DNA of 64,000 bases from Candidatus Coatesiibacteriota bacterium (GTDB lineage Bacteria > JAFGND01). The position numbers and the translations under genes are program-made. The stretch spans positions 1 to 64,000 of the forward strand of contig JAFGND010000055.1 in the NCBI GenBank assembly GCA_016927185.1, written 5' to 3'. Position 1 is the stretch's first letter, and the number at the start of each line of letters is the position of its first letter. The notes below the pieces were generated by a model. That model ran no database searches and had not been told where the DNA came from. It saw nothing but the letters and a program-made list of their open reading frames with translations. Positions 32,864 to 42,327 of the stretch are shown here, in pieces.

Positions 32864-35257
32864 ATGATATATATGGATAATAATCCTGTAGAGAAATTCT
32901 TAAGAATATTCGGAATTGACAGATTAACTAAGACTCTGGAATTGCTGAAGAGTGATGACAAGTTCATTAGAAGGAAGGCAGCGGAATCATTAGCTTATAT
33001 AAAGGAAAAAGGTTCTGTTGATGCTCTTGTAGAAACGCTATCTGATCCTGTTGGAGAAGTAAGATATGCTGCAGCAAGATCATTGAAACATCATAAGTTA
33101 CCATCCGATATTGATACTAAAGCAAAGTATTATGTAGCCATCAGAGATTTCGAAACAGTACAATCCCTTGGAAGAGCATCTTTTAATGCACTGAAAATAG
33201 CCCTGCTTGATGATGATGAGGAAATCAGGAATTCTGCAGCAAGGACTCTCGTTAGAATGGGACCAGAAGCTGTTGGTATTCTTATTGATACACTAGCTGA
33301 AAAGAACGATGATATAAGAGATTGTGCAGCAGAAGCCATAAAAAGCCTTGGTGCTCCTGCAATACCATATCTTATAAAGAGCTTATCCCGTCCTGAGGAA
33401 AATATCAGGAAATCATCAACAGTTATTATTAAGCAGTTTGGGGACAGGGCAGTTATACCCCTTATAAGGGCATTGAAAAATCCTGAGCCTGTTGTGAAAG
33501 AAAACATGGCATCAATGCTTGGTGAACTAACTGATCCAAGAGCTCTTAATGCCTTGATAGAAGCTATAAATGATGAAGATGAAAATGTCAAGAGATCTGT
33601 AATAAGAGCTATTGGTGAGCTGGGTGATCCATTAAGTATTCCAGCTCTCCTGAAAGAATTAATAAATGCAGAAAGGATTTATTTCGAGATACACTGGGCT
33701 TTGACAAGAATGGGAGAAAAGGTAGTAGAACCTTGCATAGACTTACTCAAATCTCCTCACTGGGAAGTGAGAAAAAGAGCAGCTGCATTATTAGGTGATT
33801 TGGGAGATTTCCGTGCAATTGATCCTTTGAAGGATTCCCTTTATGACGAGCATTGGACAGTAAGATGTTTTGCCAGTCTATCATTGGGAGAAATAGGAGA
33901 ACAGGAATCGATTTACGCAATGCTGCCCTTGTTGAATGATGATGAACCAAGGGTGAGAGCTTCAACAGCATATGCTTTGGGTATACTAGGTAATAAGGAA
34001 GTTATAGATCCTCTTAACATTGTACTGGAAAATGAAACAGATGAAAGAGTTAGATTCGCAGTTTCATGCGGACTTCTCCTTCTTGGTGATACAATAGGAT
34101 TGACAACAGTAATAGAAAGCCTTGAAAATAATGCAACAAGAGAAGTTGCTGCACAGGTTTTAGGAGCTTCAGCTCAGGAAAAGGGAATAGTACCTTTAAT
34201 TGAAGCTCTTAAAGGCATCTCAGTTGCAACAATTGCATTCAGGGAAAGAAGAAGATACAGGTCTTATCTCTATATAGAGCAAGCTGAAGAATGGTTAAAA
34301 CTGGTAAAAGATGCCTACAAGATGAAATCATTGATAGGAGAGATTCCTGAATTGCTTTTTGAACAGCTTATAGAAGAAGCAATTTGTCAGATAGACAGTA
34401 TAAAATCAATTGATCCTCTTGTAGAATCCCTCTCTGCACTTTATGTCAACAAGCTGAAGATACATGCGACCAGGATTCTAGGCAGAATGAAATACAAGGA
34501 TGCTCTTAAACCATTAGCTCGATTATTACTTGATCCTATCTGGGAGTTAAGAAGAGCTGCAGCGAACGCACTGGGAGAACTGGGTGAGAAAGAAGCATCA
34601 GAATACTTAATAGAATCACTTGGAGATGAGAACAGGAGAGTCCGTTCTGCAGCAGCATTAGCATTAGGGAAATTAAAGACTTCTTCTGCTATAGATCCTC
34701 TTATTCTACTTCTAGGGGATAGCAGGTTTCAGGTAAGGCAAGCAGCAGCATGGAGTTTAGGTCAGATAAGAAATCCAAGAGCCAGACCACCTCTGTTGAG
34801 TGTTTTATCTGAAAAAGACAGGAGAACAAAAATACAGATAGCTGGTGCTTTATGCAAACTTGGAGAATTAGCTGCATCAGAAGTTCTCTCAGAGGGTTTA
34901 TTCTCAGCAGATCTGGTCTTGAGGCTTGATTCTGCAACACTTTTGGGTGAAATTGAAGAAGACTGGACTTTATCCATACTTATTTCTGCAATCACAGACA
35001 AGAGATGGGAAGTAAGGTTAAAGATAGTTCAAGCACTAGGTAAATCGAGAGACATCAAAGCCATACCTCCATTAACTAAATGTCTTGCTGATAATAATCT
35101 GGATGTAAGACTTGCAGCAATTCACTCCCTTGTTGAATTATCTGGCATACAGGCAATTCCTTCAATACAACCTTTAACAATGTCTACCCATCGCAAAACG
35201 AAATTGATGGCTATAAAAGCAATAAATGATCTTCAAGGTGGAAGCATTCAGGGATAA
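32864..35257 (+). CDS. HEAT-repeat (PBS-lyase type) scaffold protein
   Basis: Seen: 797 residues made almost wholly of HEAT-like repeats of about 31 residues, about twenty in all. They follow the pattern D-x-x-x-x-V-R-x-x-A-A-x-A-L-G-x-L-G-D-x-x-A-I-x-x-L; examples are WEVRKRAAALLGDLGD and RRVRSAAALALGKLK. A non-repeat insert lies around 455-505. No signal peptide or membrane segment. Known: such proteins are cytosolic scaffolds; PBS-lyase function does not follow from the repeat. The start may be ATG 32864 or 32873; neither has an SD. The Xer gene starts 4 nt after its stop, so the two are co-transcribed. Confidence 0.85.
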   Translation: MIYMDNNPVEKFLRIFGIDRLTKTLELLKSDDKFIRRKAAESLAYIKEKGSVDALVETLSDPVGEVRYAAARSLKHHKLPSDIDTKAKYYVAIRDFETVQSLGRASFNALKIALLDDDEEIRNSAARTLVRMGPEAVGILIDTLAEKNDDIRDCAAEAIKSLGAPAIPYLIKSLSRPEENIRKSSTVIIKQFGDRAVIPLIRALKNPEPVVKENMASMLGELTDPRALNALIEAINDEDENVKRSVIRAIGELGDPLSIPALLKELINAERIYFEIHWALTRMGEKVVEPCIDLLKSPHWEVRKRAAALLGDLGDFRAIDPLKDSLYDEHWTVRCFASLSLGEIGEQESIYAMLPLLNDDEPRVRASTAYALGILGNKEVIDPLNIVLENETDERVRFAVSCGLLLLGDTIGLTTVIESLENNATREVAAQVLGASAQEKGIVPLIEALKGISVATIAFRERRRYRSYLYIEQAEEWLKLVKDAYKMKSLIGEIPELLFEQLIEEAICQIDSIKSIDPLVESLSALYVNKLKIHATRILGRMKYKDALKPLARLLLDPIWELRRAAANALGELGEKEASEYLIESLGDENRRVRSAAALALGKLKTSSAIDPLILLLGDSRFQVRQAAAWSLGQIRNPRARPPLLSVLSEKDRRTKIQIAGALCKLGELAASEVLSEGLFSADLVLRLDSATLLGEIEEDWTLSILISAITDKRWEVRLKIVQALGKSRDIKAIPPLTKCLADNNLDVRLAAIHSLVELSGIQAIPSIQPLTMSTHRKTKLMAIKAINDLQGGSIQG

Positions 35258-35261
35258 CACT

Positions 35262-36218
35262 ATGATTTTAGGTGAATTAGAATTGAAGGATTACCTGGAT
35301 TATCTAAGAAAAGAATGTGGTAAATCAAGCAACACAGAAATGGCTTATAAAAAAGATATATATAAATTCCTTATTTATGAAGATAATCTGGGAATAATTA
35401 AAATAGGTTCTATAAAAAAAAAGCATGTAATGAATTTCCTAAGGAAAAGAGCTCTGGATGGAATTACTCCAAGAAGTATATCTAGAACATCAAGTTCATT
35501 AAAGGGTTTTTTTAAATATCTTTTCAGCAAGAAAACGATCCTTGTAAATCCATGCGATGCAATAACATCTATTAAATTCAAGAAAAAACTTCCAGGTTTC
35601 ATTTCTCAGGAAAAAATGGGAAAATTGAACGAAATTGAGGAGGAAAACTACTTATTTGTAAGGAATAAATTCATACTCGAATTACTTTATGCAACCGGTC
35701 TAAGAGCTACTGAGTTTGTTTCCCTTGATGTGTCTGACATAGATTTTAAACAAGCTTTTCTTAAAGTAAGACATGGTAAGGGAAACAAACAAAGAATGGT
35801 TCCAATAGGTAAATTTGCAATGCAAGCACTTGAAGATTATTTGCCTTTCAGGAAAATAATTAGGGAAAAATTTGGATATGCTGGTGATAGTGAACCACTT
35901 GTAATAAATAGAAGGGGAAAGAGGCTTACAACAAGAGGATTAGGACTTATCATAAAGAGCCTTTTAATGAAAGCTGGATTATCAGATGATTTAAGTACTC
36001 ATTCAATAAGACATAGTTTCGCCACTCATCTTCTGGAAAGAGGAGCAGACTTGAAGGTAATTCAAGAACTTCTCGGGCATTCATCCTTAAGTACTACCCA
36101 GAATTATACTCATGTAACTGCAACATATTTAAAGGAAGTATATAAAAAATCACATCCATTAGGCTCAAAAGGAGAGCTGATTTCTTATCCACCTAAAAGG
36201 AAAAAGAGCAAGGATTAA
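35262..36218 (+). CDS. Tyrosine recombinase, XerC/XerD type
   Basis: Function: site-specific recombinase; chromosome-dimer resolution at dif is the likely role. Seen: N-terminal SAM-like core-binding domain (1-105), and a complete catalytic set Arg148, Lys173, His247, Arg250, His273 and Tyr282 in the motifs ATGLRATE, HGKGNKQR, THSIRHSFATH, LLGHSS and NYTH. 318 residues. ATG at 35262 is chosen: it starts 4 nt after the HEAT gene and has AGGGA upstream. No att site, integron or phage genes nearby, so a housekeeping Xer is more likely than an integrase. The stop codon overlaps the convergent gene's stop (TTAA at 36215-36218). Confidence 0.92.
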   Translation: MILGELELKDYLDYLRKECGKSSNTEMAYKKDIYKFLIYEDNLGIIKIGSIKKKHVMNFLRKRALDGITPRSISRTSSSLKGFFKYLFSKKTILVNPCDAITSIKFKKKLPGFISQEKMGKLNEIEEENYLFVRNKFILELLYATGLRATEFVSLDVSDIDFKQAFLKVRHGKGNKQRMVPIGKFAMQALEDYLPFRKIIREKFGYAGDSEPLVINRRGKRLTTRGLGLIIKSLLMKAGLSDDLSTHSIRHSFATHLLERGADLKVIQELLGHSSLSTTQNYTHVTATYLKEVYKKSHPLGSKGELISYPPKRKKSKD

Positions 36219-37108
36219 TTTCCTCTATAACTTATAAATTTCCTGGCTCTGTCTAGCAGAGCTTTTCTTTGGATATATTTCTGAAGGATCTGAACATATT
36301 CAGGAGTATTTGTTTGTTGCAGTGACTGCATTGATTTTACCTGATTTGCAAGCTGTATTACTTCATGCTCAAGTTCATAGAATTTTGAAGGGTTTGATTT
36401 GAATATCTGTAGATCTGCCATGCTTTTATTAAGCTGCTTCAAGATTTCGTTAACAGCTTTATTGTTAGGTTCCTTATGTTTGGCATATGTTGCCCATTCA
36501 AAAGCATCCTGATATTTTTGTGCTGCCAGATATCCTTGTGCCCTCTTTGCAATAAGATTTATTACTGAAGTCATTCCATTTAGTGCGAGAGGATCTTTTG
36601 TTAATGCATATAATTCAAGATATCTATTATATGCTCTTCCATAATCCTGTTTATTCTTTGCTGTTCTAAGTATCTTGTCAACATTCTTTATAAGCTTTTT
36701 CAGAACCATCTTCTTATATTCAATGCATTTTGTATCATCTGGAAAAATCCTGATGAATTCCCTGATTTCCTTGTAGGCTTCCTCAAATTCACCTTTTTCT
36801 ATGTGTTTGCTTATTATATCAAGTCCTTCGGCTTTTGCCATCTCTATTTCAATAACCTTTACTTCTGGTGATAGTATATCTTCTTTATCATCAATACTCA
36901 CGTTCTCTTCTGATTTGATATCCGGAATAGGGATTATCAGAAACAGAATAAATAGAAGAAAAGAAAACCCTGCAATGCAGTAAATAACATGAATGGGTCT
37001 GAATTTCCTTATTTTATCAGGATTTATGTCCTTAAGTTTGTACTGCTTTGCCCTTAAATTAAGAATTTCTCTGAAAAATAAATCAGGTTTTAACAAATCT
37101 ATTTTCAT
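36215..37108 (-). CDS. Single-pass membrane protein with TPR-like domain
   Basis: Not assigned. Seen: a cytoplasmic basic N-terminus (1-38), one transmembrane helix (about 39-63), an acidic linker, then a helical TPR-like region (about 90-230) with EEAYKEIREFIRIFP and YGRAYNRYLELYALTKDP, and a C-terminal coiled coil. The start overlaps the DAO gene stop by 4 nt, making it the last gene of the redox operon. Inferred: membrane adaptor or anchor for that complex, or an unrelated passenger. Confidence 0.6.
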   Translation of the reverse strand: MKIDLLKPDLFFREILNLRAKQYKLKDINPDKIRKFRPIHVIYCIAGFSFLLFILFLIIPIPDIKSEENVSIDDKEDILSPEVKVIEIEMAKAEGLDIISKHIEKGEFEEAYKEIREFIRIFPDDTKCIEYKKMVLKKLIKNVDKILRTAKNKQDYGRAYNRYLELYALTKDPLALNGMTSVINLIAKRAQGYLAAQKYQDAFEWATYAKHKEPNNKAVNEILKQLNKSMADLQIFKSNPSKFYELEHEVIQLANQVKSMQSLQQTNTPEYVQILQKYIQRKALLDRARKFISYRGN

Positions 37109-38262
37109 TTCAAAGCTTCTACCTGGCTTGAAAAATCCCTGTTTATACTGAATGCTTTGCTAATTTCTGGTTCAAGAACTGGTTTTCCGTTTGTTATCTG
37201 AGCTGTTATCTCTTTTCCAAAACCGGGACCCAGCATGAAACCTTGTCCACACATTCCTGCCAGAATATAAAGACCTTCCCAGTTGCCTTCTCTTCCTGCT
37301 ATTGGTATACCATCTGGGGTCATTGGATATAATCCTCTCCAGACTCTTCTTACTGGCATGTATGCAAGTGAAGGAATAACATCAATCAGTCTTCTTGCTA
37401 TTACTGGAAGGAATTCAGATGTACAATCCCTGTCAATCCCTTGGATAGAAGGTTCGGGTGTATAACAAAAAATGATAGCCCCTTCATCATTCTGTCCAAA
37501 ATAGAAATTACTGGTTTTTCCTTCAGGGCCTTCCCTCAAATCAACAATCAATGGTTTAAGAAAATGAGCAAGAGGGCATGAAATTCCAGCTTCATGACTT
37601 TCCGGGAAAATGGGAATTTCTAATCCTATTGATTTCATGACTATAGAAGCATCTGCCCCTGCAGCGTTCACAACTGTTTCACAGAAATAATCACCTTTGT
37701 TGGTTCTCACTCCATTTATCTTATGCTCATTATGCAGTATTTCAACGACTTCTTCATTATAAAAGAACTTGACTCCTTTTCTTATTGCTTGTCTGGCAAA
37801 TGAACTTGAGGCTTTCAAGGGAGAAACTTGCCCGTCTTTTATTGATAATGTCCCTCCAAGAAGATTTACTGGATTCAGGTAAGGGATATAGCTCAACAAA
37901 TCTTTCTTGTCAAGCCACTCTATCTCCAAACCGAACTCTTTCTGGATTTTCAGCAGTTTTTTCAATAGTGATACTTCCTGTTCTCTATAAGCTATATAGC
38001 TATAACCTCCAGCTTTCCAGCCAATATCATCGCCATATACTTCTTTCCAAGTACTGAAAATCTCAAGACTTTTCAAACCAATTCCTATTTTAGCTGGATC
38101 ACTGTGAGTAGCTCTGACACCACCAATTGCAGCTTTGTTTTGTCCCTGACCGGTTGATGGATTTTTTTCTATAACTGCAACTTTCAAACCTGCTTCTGAA
38201 AGAAACAATGCAGTTGGTGTTCCTACGCTACCTGCACCAATAACTATTACATCTAAATTCAT
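37105..38262 (-). CDS. FAD-dependent amino-acid dehydrogenase-like subunit (DAO family)
   Basis: Function: flavoprotein of the DadA / sarcosine oxidase beta / archaeal proline dehydrogenase beta group, oxidising a secondary or primary amine. Seen: FAD Rossmann motif VIGAGSVGTPTALFL at 6-20, IEKNPSTGQGQNKAAIGG, RRVWRGLYPMTPDGIP in the C-terminal half and GMCGQGFMLGPGFGKEI near the end. 385 residues, complete. It overlaps its neighbours by 4 nt on both sides, so the subunits are made in concert. Inferred: the amine-oxidising subunit of a complex with the two genes upstream. Substrate (proline, sarcosine, glycine or another) not readable. Confidence 0.82.
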   Translation of the reverse strand: MNLDVIVIGAGSVGTPTALFLSEAGLKVAVIEKNPSTGQGQNKAAIGGVRATHSDPAKIGIGLKSLEIFSTWKEVYGDDIGWKAGGYSYIAYREQEVSLLKKLLKIQKEFGLEIEWLDKKDLLSYIPYLNPVNLLGGTLSIKDGQVSPLKASSSFARQAIRKGVKFFYNEEVVEILHNEHKINGVRTNKGDYFCETVVNAAGADASIVMKSIGLEIPIFPESHEAGISCPLAHFLKPLIVDLREGPEGKTSNFYFGQNDEGAIIFCYTPEPSIQGIDRDCTSEFLPVIARRLIDVIPSLAYMPVRRVWRGLYPMTPDGIPIAGREGNWEGLYILAGMCGQGFMLGPGFGKEITAQITNGKPVLEPEISKAFSINRDFSSQVEALK

Positions 38263-40337
38263 TTCTTGTCTCCAGCGAATGCCTTCAAGGGTACTTCTGC
38301 AACAAGAGGTCTTTTAGTAAAAGGAGTTACTAATGATGTATCAATACCTTCAGATTTAAAGATTTGCATTATTAGACTCTCGCAAGTCTTTCCGCCGCAA
38401 GCTCCCATACCTGTTCTCAGTATAGATTTAAGTTCATTCATGTCAGTAACACCAGATCTTATTGCCTCTCTAATTTCTCTTGCTGTAACTCTTTCACATC
38501 TGCATACTATCATATCATCATCAACAAGTTCCACTATATTATCCAGTTGTCGGGAATCTTGCCTGATTCTGAAAGAAGCTGCCTTAAATCTTTCCTCATA
38601 AGGAACTTCAATGCTTACAAGCAACCTTTTTTCCATAGATTGATGTTTTCTTATCTTCTTTATGACTCCTTTTCCAACAGGATTTCCCTCATAATCCATT
38701 GTATCAACAATATCATCAATATTTATCATTGTTTCATCAAGCTCATATGGAACAAGAATCATTGATTTTTCTTTCTTTTCATCATAATCAAGAAATACCA
38801 GATTTATTGCCAATCCAGGACAAATGGCAACGCATTTTCCACAACCAATACATTTTCCCTCGTATACAGGGAGATCCATTATGTTTCCGCTTCTTATAGT
38901 TATACAATTGAATGGACAAGCATCAATGCAAGGATTGCAGGGAATTTCCTGATAGCATCTTATTACCGGCATGACATTCTCTTTTTCTAATATCTTGACA
39001 TCAGAAATGGTTGTTTTTCCTGGCTTGCTTTTAAGGATTTCAGCAAGTTTATGCCACTCTTCAGGTATTTCTACATTTTTCCTTAATTCTTTTGCGATTT
39101 TTCTTCCTGTCAGTTTACCTGAGAAGATTGCGGCACTAGCTTCTGCTATCTCTTCAGCATCTCCGGCTGAAAATACATTCATACCGAATTTCCTTGCCTG
39201 TTCATATAATTCATTGATTGGATTTAAGCCTATGGAGATAAGTATCGTATCTACTTCGAAGCTTTTCTCTGTTCCTTCTATCATCTTGAATTTCTCATCA
39301 ATTTCAGCTATAGTAATGCTTTCTATTTTTTCCTTCCCATTTGCAGATCTTACAGTATGCCTTGTCCAAATCGGAACTCCTAGTCTCCTCAATTTATCTT
39401 TATGAACTTTATACCCGCTTATTTCAGGTAATGCTTCAACCAGACCAACTACATCTATATTGGCCTGGAGGGCATGATAGCCAACAATCAAACCAACATT
39501 CCCTCCACCTACTATGAACACCTTATCTGATGCTTTAATCATATCCCTGTTGACAAGTGTCTGAAAAGCTCCTGCACCATATACTCCAGGAAGGTCGCAG
39601 CCCGGAAAGGAGATTGCCTTCTCTCTTGCTCCACAAGTAATTAGAAGGATGTCAGGTTTGACAAGCATATATTTGTTCTCTTTCAACAAACCAACATATC
39701 CATCCTTGAAAATTCCTATGGCAGTAGTGTTAGAGAATATCTTGAATTTACCTGTCTTCCTTAGTTCTTCAGCTAATTTCTCACCGATCCTGAAGCCTCT
39801 TGTTCCTGCAAAACAATCTTTTATGCTTCCGAAAAAGGCATGAGTTTGCAGAGTCAGTTTTCCGCCTAACTCCGGTTTGTCATCTACAATAATACCTTTG
39901 ACTTTCAGCCTGGCAAGTTCCAATGCAGCATTCAATCCTGCAGGACCTGCTCCGACTATTAGTACCTGAGTCTTGATTTCATTTATCTTCTTAAATACAG
40001 GATTTTTCTTAACTTGAGGTAAGGATGGTAGTTCCTCGCAAGATCTCACATCCATATCTTTTCTCACTAAAGTCATGCATGCTTTCAAGGGTTGATTGTT
40101 AACTAAAACAAGGCATTGGGAGCATTGTCCATTAGCGCAAAAAATTCCTTGTGGACTGCCATCCTTTGGGTGATGACCGAATATTTTTATTCCATTAGCA
40201 AATAAAGCAGAAGAAATGGTTTCTCCTTCCAGTGCGGACATTTCTTCTCCATTGAATTTGAATTTCACTTCCTTTCTTGGTGTAATATTAATGATTGGGT
40301 GTGATTGCAGCCTTTTTTTTTCCATTGAGGTTCCCAT
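38259..40337 (-). CDS. Multidomain Fe-S flavoprotein, sarcosine-oxidase-alpha-like with built-in ferredoxin
   Basis: Seen, in order: N-terminal [2Fe-2S] domain with Cys67, 72, 75 and 87 (FCANGQCSQC, then ACMT); a two-dinucleotide FAD/NAD domain with GAGPAGLNAALELA (about 128-141) and GGGNVGL (about 274-280); a dicluster [4Fe-4S] ferredoxin (about 455-520, CNPCIDACPFNC and CIGCGKCVAICP); and a BFD-like [2Fe-2S] domain (about 600-650, CRCERVT and GACGGKTC). Known: the same order without the ferredoxin occurs in HcnA/B, opine oxidase and sarcosine oxidase alpha, while in Thermococcus proline dehydrogenase ferredoxin is a separate subunit. Inferred: the electron-relay and pyridine-nucleotide subunit. 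Two nearby ATG codons make the start uncertain by about four residues. Confidence 0.85.
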   Translation of the reverse strand: MGTSMEKKRLQSHPIINITPRKEVKFKFNGEEMSALEGETISSALFANGIKIFGHHPKDGSPQGIFCANGQCSQCLVLVNNQPLKACMTLVRKDMDVRSCEELPSLPQVKKNPVFKKINEIKTQVLIVGAGPAGLNAALELARLKVKGIIVDDKPELGGKLTLQTHAFFGSIKDCFAGTRGFRIGEKLAEELRKTGKFKIFSNTTAIGIFKDGYVGLLKENKYMLVKPDILLITCGAREKAISFPGCDLPGVYGAGAFQTLVNRDMIKASDKVFIVGGGNVGLIVGYHALQANIDVVGLVEALPEISGYKVHKDKLRRLGVPIWTRHTVRSANGKEKIESITIAEIDEKFKMIEGTEKSFEVDTILISIGLNPINELYEQARKFGMNVFSAGDAEEIAEASAAIFSGKLTGRKIAKELRKNVEIPEEWHKLAEILKSKPGKTTISDVKILEKENVMPVIRCYQEIPCNPCIDACPFNCITIRSGNIMDLPVYEGKCIGCGKCVAICPGLAINLVFLDYDEKKEKSMILVPYELDETMINIDDIVDTMDYEGNPVGKGVIKKIRKHQSMEKRLLVSIEVPYEERFKAASFRIRQDSRQLDNIVELVDDDMIVCRCERVTAREIREAIRSGVTDMNELKSILRTGMGACGGKTCESLIMQIFKSEGIDTSLVTPFTKRPLVAEVPLKAFAGDKK

Positions 40338-40350
40338 CTTTAAATATTTC

Positions 40351-42075
40351 TTAGTCCCCTTGAAACATCAAAGCTTTTTCTGGACATACTTCAATGCATA
40401 TGCCACATCCCTTGCATTGTCGTTCTTTTATGACAGCCAGTTTTTTATCAAGTAGATAAATGGCATTATATGAACACTTTTCAATGCATAGACCGCATCC
40501 ATTGCATAGTTCCTTGCTTACAATCGGGATAGCTGGAATCAGCATTGTGACTGTATGATTAACAAATTCTGGAATAGTCCTGACTTTCTTCTTATCATTT
40601 ATATCTATGAATATTTTATAATGGCAATCATCAAAGCATACTGGACATTCGCTGCAGGGACCGCATCTCAAGCATCTCCTTGCTTCATGAACAGCCTGTG
40701 ATTCAGTTAAAGGAGCTATTGTCTCTCCTTCGGGATTTTGTTCACAGTCTATAACAAGGCTTTCTAAATGAGGTCTGTATGCAGTTTTAGGATTATTAAT
40801 TGGTAATTCCCATGTGGGGGAATAAGTAGTTGATTTTGGCTGCTGCTTTTGTAAATCACTTATAACTGTTCTTGCCACTTTGTGTCCGGAAGCAATTGCC
40901 TCAATAATTGTTTTAGGACCTGATACAAAATCGCCGGCCATATATATGTCATTAATCGGAGATTTTAATGTTGCTGGATCTGCCTTAGGGAAAAGCATTA
41001 TTCCATAAGTAGGTAGATTCAATAGTCTTGCCTGACGTCCTGCAGGACCTATGAATCTGGTGTCTATAACAAAATCAAATAAATCTGTTAATATTTCTTT
41101 GCTCCATTTTCCTATGTCCCTGTTATTATCATCAGATTCAAATGAAATAGCCTTCCTATAAAATACTTTTGCACCACCTGCTGAATGCTCAATATTTCCA
41201 AGATTCATTCCATATTTAACCAGAAGACCTTCATGCTGAGCTTCTTCCAGATCCCTTTCCCTGAATGAAAGTTTTTCCTTATCAAAACTTGACCATAGCT
41301 GTACTTCTCTAGCTCTTCCCCTTAAGGCAATCCTTGCAAGTGTCAAGGTTAGTGATCCTGTTCCTATAAAGAGTACTCTCATTCCGGATAATTTCTCAGG
41401 TTCTTTCATTATTTTTTCCAGAAAGAAGTATGGTCCCCAGTAAACATCCTCCATTAATTGCCATTTTGAAGGGAATGAAAAATCATGTGCACTTCCCAAA
41501 GCAAGAATTATTGAGGCATAACCATCCTTCCTCAATTCATCTATTGAAATATTTGATCCAAGCTGGAGATTTCCCTTGAATTCAATTCCATAAGAAAGTA
41601 TCCTGTTTATCTCCTTTTCAAGAACATTTTTAGGAAGCAGGAAGGATGGCAGCAGATACATTAATGTTCCACCAGCTTTTTCATGCTGATCTAATAATGT
41701 AACATTGAAACCTGCTTTTCTTAAAATCCATGCAGCCGTAAGCCCTGCTGGACCAGCACCTACAATTGCAATTTTCTCATCATATATTATTGGTGTTGAA
41801 TTATCACCTATTTCTTCTTCCAAAATAATATCTGATATAAACCTCTTCAAGTCTGCAATCATCAGCGGTTCATCATATTTGGCTCTCCTGCATTCTGCTT
41901 CACAAGGCCTGCTGCAAAGCCTCCCACAAGTTGCAGGGAAAGGATTATTCTCTCTAGCTATTTCGAGAGCTTCCTTGTATTTCCCGATTGAAATCAAACC
42001 GATATAGCCTTGCACATTGGTTCCAATTGGGCAAGCCAATCTGCAAGGAGAAATCTTTCTTTCAACTAGTTTCAT
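40351..42075 (-). CDS. GltD-like FAD/Fe-S oxidoreductase with C-terminal ferredoxin
   Basis: Seen: N-terminal Fer4_20 Fe-S domain with cysteines 11, 15, 50, 54, 58 and 62; FAD motif VGAGPAGLTAAW (105-116); an NAD-binding GTGSLTLTLA around 245; a further cysteine-rich stretch CLRCGPCSECPVC near 465; and a C-terminal dicluster ferredoxin CNGCGLCIEKC and CKGCGICIEVC (about 524-566). Known: GltD/PreT/NfnB-type modules pass electrons between NAD(P)H and Fe-S centres, and some take part in electron bifurcation. The start has GAGGG 6 nt upstream. It is first in the operon, 13 nt before the alpha-like subunit. Inferred: third subunit linking amine oxidation to NAD(P) and ferredoxin. Confidence 0.85.
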   Translation of the reverse strand: MKLVERKISPCRLACPIGTNVQGYIGLISIGKYKEALEIARENNPFPATCGRLCSRPCEAECRRAKYDEPLMIADLKRFISDIILEEEIGDNSTPIIYDEKIAIVGAGPAGLTAAWILRKAGFNVTLLDQHEKAGGTLMYLLPSFLLPKNVLEKEINRILSYGIEFKGNLQLGSNISIDELRKDGYASIILALGSAHDFSFPSKWQLMEDVYWGPYFFLEKIMKEPEKLSGMRVLFIGTGSLTLTLARIALRGRAREVQLWSSFDKEKLSFRERDLEEAQHEGLLVKYGMNLGNIEHSAGGAKVFYRKAISFESDDNNRDIGKWSKEILTDLFDFVIDTRFIGPAGRQARLLNLPTYGIMLFPKADPATLKSPINDIYMAGDFVSGPKTIIEAIASGHKVARTVISDLQKQQPKSTTYSPTWELPINNPKTAYRPHLESLVIDCEQNPEGETIAPLTESQAVHEARRCLRCGPCSECPVCFDDCHYKIFIDINDKKKVRTIPEFVNHTVTMLIPAIPIVSKELCNGCGLCIEKCSYNAIYLLDKKLAVIKERQCKGCGICIEVCPEKALMFQGD

Positions 42076-42327
42076 GGTTATCCCTCAAGATTATTTTTTA
42101 ACAGCCTTGATATTTTAGGGTTAACAGTGTCAAGACTTTTTATTACCTGTCAATTATTATTGATAATAGCAAATGAAGTAAGGGTTTGTATTATAATATA
42201 ATAGCTGTTTTATATTTTATCAAGGTTCGAGCTTGTTTATTATTCACAATAAAAAGATTTTTAGGAGACATGTACTAGAAAGTTGAAATGCTTGAAAAAA
42301 TGGATTGCAGAAAATGATAGAAACTGA
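42076..42327. promoter_or_regulatory. Divergent control region, redox operon versus nucleotidyltransferase pair
   Basis: A 252-nt AT-rich gap. Seen: two minus-strand TTGACA boxes 21 nt apart (42154-42149 and 42133-42128) upstream of the redox operon, neither with a convincing -10. On the plus strand are two overlapping TATAAT sequences (42192-42197 and 42197-42202) without a -35, and TTGAAA (42292-42297) 36 nt before the ATG at 42328. The doubled TTGACA could also be a repeated operator half-site. No RNA gene recognised. Confidence 0.35.

Noticed and set aside
33130-33591. 153-codon minus-strand frame opposite the HEAT gene
   Set aside because: Mirror of the repeated HEAT codons; Ser/Ile-rich with no motif or SD.
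35262-36218. Xer recombinase as a sign of an integrated element
   Set aside because: No att repeats, phage, conjugation or cassette genes nearby, no visible composition change, and operon linkage to the HEAT gene; a chromosomal Xer is simpler.
38971-39405. 144-codon plus-strand frame opposite the Fe-S flavoprotein
   Set aside because: Antisense shadow of the NAD/FAD domain; the minus-strand frame has clear motifs.
37105-42075. Reading the redox operon as glutamate synthase or plain sarcosine oxidase
   Set aside because: No GltB large subunit is present. The alpha-like subunit lacks the folate-binding aminomethyltransferase domain of heterotetrameric sarcosine oxidase and carries ferredoxin and BFD modules instead.
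42219-42235. GGTTCGAG sequence resembling a tRNA T-loop
   Set aside because: No paired T-stem, anticodon arm or acceptor stem nearby; not a tRNA.
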